A program made the position numbers and the translations under genes. Below the pieces are notes generated by a model that saw only the letters and a list, made by a program, of their open reading frames with translations, had not been told where the DNA came from and ran no database searches. From Anaerolineaceae bacterium (GTDB lineage Bacteria > Chloroflexota > Anaerolineae > Aggregatilineales > Phototrophicaceae), in NCBI GenBank assembly GCA_002699585.1, contig PABP01000035.1, positions 250,052 through 314,051 on the forward strand: 64,000 nt of DNA, read 5' to 3'. Positions within the stretch are counted from its first letter, which is position 1; each line of letters opens with the position of its first letter. Below, piece by piece: positions 59,980-64,000 of this stretch.

Positions 59980-61400
59980 GGGATCAACCCTGGCTGATTA
60001 GCTGCATCCAGCAGCAGCGTCCAGCGCGCTGATTGCGATGCACCGCGACCGAGACGAATGTCGAATGTTTCACCTAAGTAAGGCACGACGACCATCACAG
60101 GTTGATAGACCTCGGCAGTCAGATGAGCATAACCACGTTCATCGGTGGTGGATGTGGTCAGCACGCGGTTGGTCGTCGTATCCAGTAACCGAACCGTCAT
60201 GTCACGTACACCTTCGTTGGGTTCAGCGCTGTCGTTGCGATTGAGGTCGTAGGCGATGATGACCTCCACCGTGACGCGCGTCGGTGGCTCCGGTGTGCTG
60301 GTGGGCAGTGGTGTGGCTGGCGCATATACCAGTTCAAACGCAATGGCTTCTCGAGAATTGCCTGTTGGTAGGATTTCGGGGGTTGGTTCGCTGGTCGGCA
60401 TCGGCGGACCATGAAAGACATCGACTGCATCGATGGCGATGGCGTGCTGACCGGATACGCCATACAGCGCTGCAATGTCTAGAACGTGATAGCCTGGCTT
60501 GAGAAAATAGGGACCAGCCAAATGGAACGTAGGGTCTTTTGAGTAGGTATCTATGCGTTCCAGTGGCTGACCGTCCAACAGCAATCCCATGGCACCACCC
60601 TGTGGATGTGCCTGGTAAATCAGGCGAATGGCATCGCCTGTAAATGGAAAACGCAGCCGCGCATTGCCTGAAGCCGATTGACGATATCCTCCTGCGGATG
60701 CCCTGGCGTCTGACTTCAGCGACCAGCTGCCAATCACTGCTATGAAGGCACTACTCTCCTGGCGACGCCAGCCAAACTCAGGTGTCGCTGTTGGCTGCGG
60801 CTGGGCCATTGCACTGTGCACAGAAACAGTCTGCACCGGATAGACAGGTATTGGTTGTAGGTTAATTGGCGTGACGACGAAAGGCGTGACGACGAAAGGC
60901 GTGATGATGATCGGTTGAGGGACGACAACCGTTCGCGGTACAACGATTGTCTGTGGCACAACGACAGTCTGCTCCACAACGACTGTGTTCACGACGATTG
61001 TTGCGGTGGGAGTAGCCGTTGGCGTCGGAGTTTCTGTAAGGGTTACTGTTGCAGTAGCTGTTGGCGTTGCTGAAACAGGTGTTTCCATTGGCGTCATACG
61101 GGTTGGACTCAGACTAGAGGTCGGAGTTAGGGTGGGAAGCACATGAAGTGTTGGCGAAGCAGATGGCATTGCTGTGGGCAATACGACAGTCGGCGTTGTG
61201 ACAGTCGGTGTTGAACCTGACTGTGCCGAAACTGTTCCTGCTTGCCAGAGCGGACTTGTAGCCAGGAAGAACTGCCCTGTCAGCAGTAGAACGAGTATCG
61301 GAGCTTTCTGGAATGTCCAATGGAAACACCTGAGGATATGCATGCTGCCACGCGCCTTGCGAGCTCGAATTGACCACTGATTCCAGCCTATAACAGGCAT
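59976..61400 (-). CDS. Exported Thr/Pro-rich stalk protein of the conjugation operon
   Basis: The 474-residue frame has a signal peptide (LVLLLTGQFFLATSP ... AQS). A second ATG at 61343 fits the signal better, but neither start has a strong binding site. A ~110-residue low-complexity spacer of TPTATPT units and TPFVV repeats (DNA repeat unit of 15 bases at 60868-60912) is followed by a beta-sandwich-like domain (DAIRLIYQAHPQGGAMGLLLDGQPLERID) and a C-terminal SdrD/Cna-B-like domain (IAYDLNRNDSAEPNEGVRDMTVRLLDTTTN). It probably acts at the cell surface for contact during transfer. Confidence 0.68.
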   Translation of the reverse strand: MPVIGWNQWSIRARKARGSMHILRCFHWTFQKAPILVLLLTGQFFLATSPLWQAGTVSAQSGSTPTVTTPTVVLPTAMPSASPTLHVLPTLTPTSSLSPTRMTPMETPVSATPTATATVTLTETPTPTATPTATIVVNTVVVEQTVVVPQTIVVPRTVVVPQPIIITPFVVTPFVVTPINLQPIPVYPVQTVSVHSAMAQPQPTATPEFGWRRQESSAFIAVIGSWSLKSDARASAGGYRQSASGNARLRFPFTGDAIRLIYQAHPQGGAMGLLLDGQPLERIDTYSKDPTFHLAGPYFLKPGYHVLDIAALYGVSGQHAIAIDAVDVFHGPPMPTSEPTPEILPTGNSREAIAFELVYAPATPLPTSTPEPPTRVTVEVIIAYDLNRNDSAEPNEGVRDMTVRLLDTTTNRVLTTSTTDERGYAHLTAEVYQPVMVVVPYLGETFDIRLGRGASQSARWTLLLDAANQPGLIP

Positions 61401-61514
61401 GTGCTAATCACGAAACAGGTTTCTGAGTCACGTTCCGGAGGCTTCTTAACCTGGCACGGGAGATTCCTGAGATATTGTCCTGAATAGCTGTTGAGAAGCT
61501 CTTATGAGGAATTG

Positions 61515-62165
61515 TTATGAAGCAGACAGGCTGGCTTCGATGGGAAAATCGGAGGGAGAGGAGATCAAACCGTAGTCCAGCGCCAGACTCACGAGTTCGC
61601 CATTGCTGCTGGCATCAAACAGATCGCGCAAGTACTGCTGGATTTTATGAATTGCTGTTGGCGAGCGCTTCAACAAGTTGGCGATTTCAATACCACGCCG
61701 ATGCTGCCCCATAAGATACAGCACATGCAAATGATACGGCGTGATGCGGCTGTAAATGTCGTCGTGGATATAGGCCCGATCCAGCGCTTTGGCTGCTGTG
61801 GGCGACAAATAGGTGCTGCCATCCAGGATTTCTTGAACCGCGGTTAGGAGTCGTTTCTGGAGTTGATCCTGTAAGCACAGATAGCCACGAATGCCGTGCT
61901 TGATTGTGAGTTTGACAAAGAGTGGTGAATCAATGGTTGTCACCACCAGAATCGGTACAGCATACTCACGATAGGATGCTTGCTTTTGCAGTCTTTTTAA
62001 CCGCACTTCATCGGTGATAACCAGATCAGGTAAAACATCTAGTGTAATAGCATGTGTTTCTGCGACAGGTTCAACGTGATAATCTGCAAGCAAATGCAGG
62101 ACAGCAACCTGTACAAGATCCCACCGCAAGCAAACATGAATCTGAATGTCTTCTGATAATGCCAT
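61515..62165 (-). CDS. NarL-like regulator with degenerate receiver
   Basis: The 216-residue protein has a receiver-like domain in which the phosphorylation-site position is kept as Asp52 (LVITDEV). The N-terminal acidic pair that binds Mg2+ is missing, so it may not be phosphorylated. The C-terminal LuxR-type HTH is recognisable (ITPYHLHVLYLMGQHRRGIEIANLLKRSPTAIHKIQQYLRDLF). It is a good candidate to control the secretion operon, which begins 115 bases downstream on the same strand. Confidence 0.68.
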   Translation of the reverse strand: MALSEDIQIHVCLRWDLVQVAVLHLLADYHVEPVAETHAITLDVLPDLVITDEVRLKRLQKQASYREYAVPILVVTTIDSPLFVKLTIKHGIRGYLCLQDQLQKRLLTAVQEILDGSTYLSPTAAKALDRAYIHDDIYSRITPYHLHVLYLMGQHRRGIEIANLLKRSPTAIHKIQQYLRDLFDASSNGELVSLALDYGLISSPSDFPIEASLSAS

Positions 62166-62251
62166 ACATCACCTGGATGTATTACTATTTTGTGTATTGT
62201 ATCACATATAAAGATGTTCACCTTTCGCCTCATGTCTGCTGATATTTGACA

Positions 62252-63202
62252 TCATGAATCGATGAAATCCGAATATTTTCCACGTGTATAACGTTTCGGA
62301 TCGTTCAAGCTAAGCTTTCCGGGCGGCAATTCCCAGGACTCTTGCAACGCCGTCAGAATAAAACCCGGTGGATTGTACGCTTCGGCCTGCCTGGCGCGCG
62401 TCAAGGCTGAGTCAATCTGATCAATGTCAAAGCGATTCACCACCCAATGAGACTTCGAAAGTGAAAACCCCATATCAACAAGCGACAGCAGCACTGAATT
62501 GGTTTTCTCCAGAGCATAGTCGTACACGTCGTCATCGTATAGGTCGTAGTCATCAGCATCGTAGTTATTCAGATCAAGGGAATTCTGATCTTGCGAATTC
62601 TGATCGGGATCATGAATACCTGCTGTTGTTGTTTGATTGTCTGTATCGGATTGATGTAAAGATTGTTGGTTAATGCCTGTTATGGGTTTGGCGGTTTCCG
62701 CCCCGTCGTTTGGGTTGACGGCGCCTCGTGAATCTGGTAGTTCCGACCCATCGGATTCGTCAGGAATCGCTACATGGAAAAGTGTCTCCAGGTACTCTAA
62801 CTCCAGCCCCAGATAGCTGGCGATCTTTCGCAGAAAGGTGCCGATTTCCAATCGATAGTGCATCGTGGGCACGCCATTCGCTTTACGCACCTCGCGTACC
62901 ACACCGACCGCTTCCAGCAGCGCCAGTCCATGCACGCGCTTTATCTGCCCTTGCGACAAGTTGCACTCGGCATCCCAGTCACGCCACGATTTGTAGACCC
63001 AGCCATCGCGCTTGCTCTTGGGCGTCCAGTAGATCAGCCGCAGCAGCATGAGGGCGGTGTTGGCATCTCCCGTGAGCTTAGACAAGAGCGCATCCACGGA
63101 GCGAATATCCCGTCGATTCACTTCGCGCACCAGTTGTCTCAAACCACCTAATAAATCAGTTGTTATTTCATGTGTTTGCGAAGTCATAGTTTGCGTCGTC
63201 AT
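62252..63202 (-). CDS. Replication-initiation-type protein with winged-helix core
   Basis: The 316-residue protein starts at the ATG 63202 behind GAGGAA. Residues ~25-140 form a winged-helix-like domain (RLIYWTPKSKRDGWVYKSWRDWDAECNLSQGQIKRVHGLALLEAVGVVREVRK) of the type found in plasmid and phage replication initiators and DnaD-like organisers. An Asp/Asn/Tyr-rich stretch (LNNYDADDYDLYDDD) follows, then a C-terminal helical part. It may bind the replication origin of the element. Confidence 0.6.
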   Translation of the reverse strand: MTTQTMTSQTHEITTDLLGGLRQLVREVNRRDIRSVDALLSKLTGDANTALMLLRLIYWTPKSKRDGWVYKSWRDWDAECNLSQGQIKRVHGLALLEAVGVVREVRKANGVPTMHYRLEIGTFLRKIASYLGLELEYLETLFHVAIPDESDGSELPDSRGAVNPNDGAETAKPITGINQQSLHQSDTDNQTTTAGIHDPDQNSQDQNSLDLNNYDADDYDLYDDDVYDYALEKTNSVLLSLVDMGFSLSKSHWVVNRFDIDQIDSALTRARQAEAYNPPGFILTALQESWELPPGKLSLNDPKRYTRGKYSDFIDS

Positions 63203-63359
63203 GATGAGTTCCTCACACAGATATCTTATGTCAATAACAGATTGCAAATCGAAACCCGCGTCCTGTCCAAAACAGGCCGAAAAGTCTAGTAATTAAGTTG
63301 CAAGCGACTCAGGAGCGTGATACAGTGTGAGTGTCGAATTCAAACTGAAATCATGTCCA

Positions 63360-63372
63360 TCGCAACTTGCGA
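63360..63372. promoter_or_regulatory. Short perfect palindrome upstream of the replication gene
   Basis: TCGCAACTTGCGA is a perfect inverted repeat (six bases each side of one central base). It lies 158 bases upstream of the replication-type gene, next to a ParB-like gene, so it could be an operator or partition site. The evidence is positional only. Confidence 0.35.
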
Positions 63373-63380
63373 AGTGACAT

Positions 63381-63408
63381 ACCCACCGCAGCCAGGGGTG
63401 GGTTTTTT
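63381..63408 (+). terminator. Plus-strand intrinsic terminator with no upstream plus-strand gene
   Basis: ACCCACC (63381-63387) pairs with GGTGGGT (63397-63403) and is followed by TTTTT. It points along the plus strand, where no gene precedes it. The interval 63203-63506 contains no other feature I can support. Confidence 0.7.
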
Positions 63409-63506
63409 GTTTCTATGGTGGACCACGATCTGAGGCCTGGCACGTCGCAATCGAAAGTAAACCCGGGTTTACTTTATGAATTAACTTCACTAGGCTTGTT
63501 CGATTT

Positions 63507-64000
63507 TCAAACATGGTCATCTATCCATTTTTCTGCTTCGGAAAGTAGGGTTTGAAAACGCTGAATTCGTAGCCGTGCCATGTCAGCATCGTCAGTGGAT
63601 AACAAGGCCCTGGCAATTTCATCGCCAGAAGAATGCGTATCTTTTCGCAACAGCCGAGCAACACGTAAGGTCGCTTTGTCAAAAGTGTCTAACTGTGATT
63701 CAGTAGATTCCACTTTTGGATCACACAGCTCCCGCACTTGCTTGCTGGTCAGCCGATAATCAATGATTTGTCGAACCATCTCGGCATGATAAGTCGGCTC
63801 AAGATTGAGCACATAACGGAGCTTCTTCTCTTCGATTTGATAAAGATCAGCTAATTCCATAGCCTCGTCAGCCAGACCAAGCAGTGCCTTGATCTGGCTG
63901 AAGCGCATCTTGCTGATGCCGCCCATTGCGGCCAGAATCTGAACGCTCGCTTTTGGCTTGCCGCGCAGATGTAGATCGAGTGCCTGGCGATAGAAGTCGT
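63507..64000 (-). CDS. ParB-like partition protein, C-terminal part (runs off the window)
   Basis: The frame is open from the right edge to 63507, giving at least 164 residues; an ATG at 63926 is internal. The sequence has an HTH-like helix set (KASVQILAAMGGISKMRFSQIKALLGLADEAMELADLYQIEEKKLRYVL) as in ParB/KorB proteins, where one helix reads the site and the next region dimerises. It would act in segregation of the element. It may also be the ParB-type partner of the PRTRC cassette, but the N-terminal domain that would decide this lies outside the window. Confidence 0.6.
   Translation of the reverse strand, partial: DFYRQALDLHLRGKPKASVQILAAMGGISKMRFSQIKALLGLADEAMELADLYQIEEKKLRYVLNLEPTYHAEMVRQIIDYRLTSKQVRELCDPKVESTESQLDTFDKATLRVARLLRKDTHSSGDEIARALLSTDDADMARLRIQRFQTLLSEAEKWIDDHV

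Noticed and set aside
60868-60912. Tandem 15-base repeat that might suggest a CRISPR or iteron
   Set aside because: It lies inside the stalk-protein gene and encodes TPFVV repeats, so it is coding low complexity.

Overview
The window looks like Chloroflexota (an Anaerolineae-like lineage). The evidence is the Thr/Pro-rich spacers in exported proteins (long TPTATPT-type linkers), a conjugation apparatus with no outer-membrane parts, and the general character of the proteins. This assignment is an inference from style; no rRNA, tRNA, integrase or CRISPR array is visible. The window joins a copper and redox island (about 1-27.3 kb) to a conjugative or mobilizable element (about 31.2-64 kb), with a large single-chain restriction-modification gene between them.

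Copper island, 1-20 kb. An OmpR-type two-component pair sits beside a truncated Met-rich exported protein. Next come a DUF2085 membrane protein, a rhodanese lipoprotein, a CopB-type ATPase (CPH motif), a CsoR repressor with the Cys36-His61-Cys65 copper ligands, a CopA-type ATPase (CPC motif) and a CopZ-like chaperone. These are followed by two TlpA/ResA thioredoxins flanking a CcdA whose domains appear circularly permuted, and by a c-type cytochrome with a His/Met-rich insert. Last are a MacB-like ABC exporter, a SHOCT protein, an L,D-transpeptidase and a Tat-exported multicopper oxidase. Seven intergenic copies of a 12-bp palindrome (CGCCANNTGGCG, two with one mismatch) each lie 24-25 bases before a TAnnnT -10-like hexamer. 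They appear to define one copper regulon.

Redox operon, 19.8-26.4 kb, minus strand. One tightly overlapping unit encodes a PCYCGC lipoprotein, a CuA-type cupredoxin, a DUF1573-like protein, a polyferredoxin, a CuA domain fused to a c-type cytochrome, a NarX-like sensor kinase and a NarL-like regulator. A DoxX protein follows with its own promoter. No terminal reductase is present. The operon promoter and the doxX promoter share a TCAGG...CCTGA/TTTTACCTG motif set, which is a plausible target of the regulator.

Mobile element, 31.2-64 kb. The plus strand carries a hairpin cluster (possible oriT), a relaxosome-like protein, a relaxase candidate, a VirD4/TraG coupling protein and an HU-like protein. 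It continues with a long structured region ending in an intrinsic terminator, a SLOG protein, a 510-aa protein, a 1328-aa methyltransferase-helicase fusion and a PRTRC cassette (ubiquitin-like protein C, E2-like protein B, E1-like ThiF protein). The minus strand from 51 to 64 kb encodes a reduced type IV secretion system (VirB2-, VirB4- and VirB6-like proteins plus exported proteins), a regulator with a degenerate receiver, a replication-type protein and a partial ParB-like protein. Five cargo genes sit on the minus strand between the plus-strand core genes. They include an interrupted TIR-HEAT gene, a HEPN candidate and a PD-(D/E)XK-like nuclease, which suggests repeated insertion of defence or addiction cargo.
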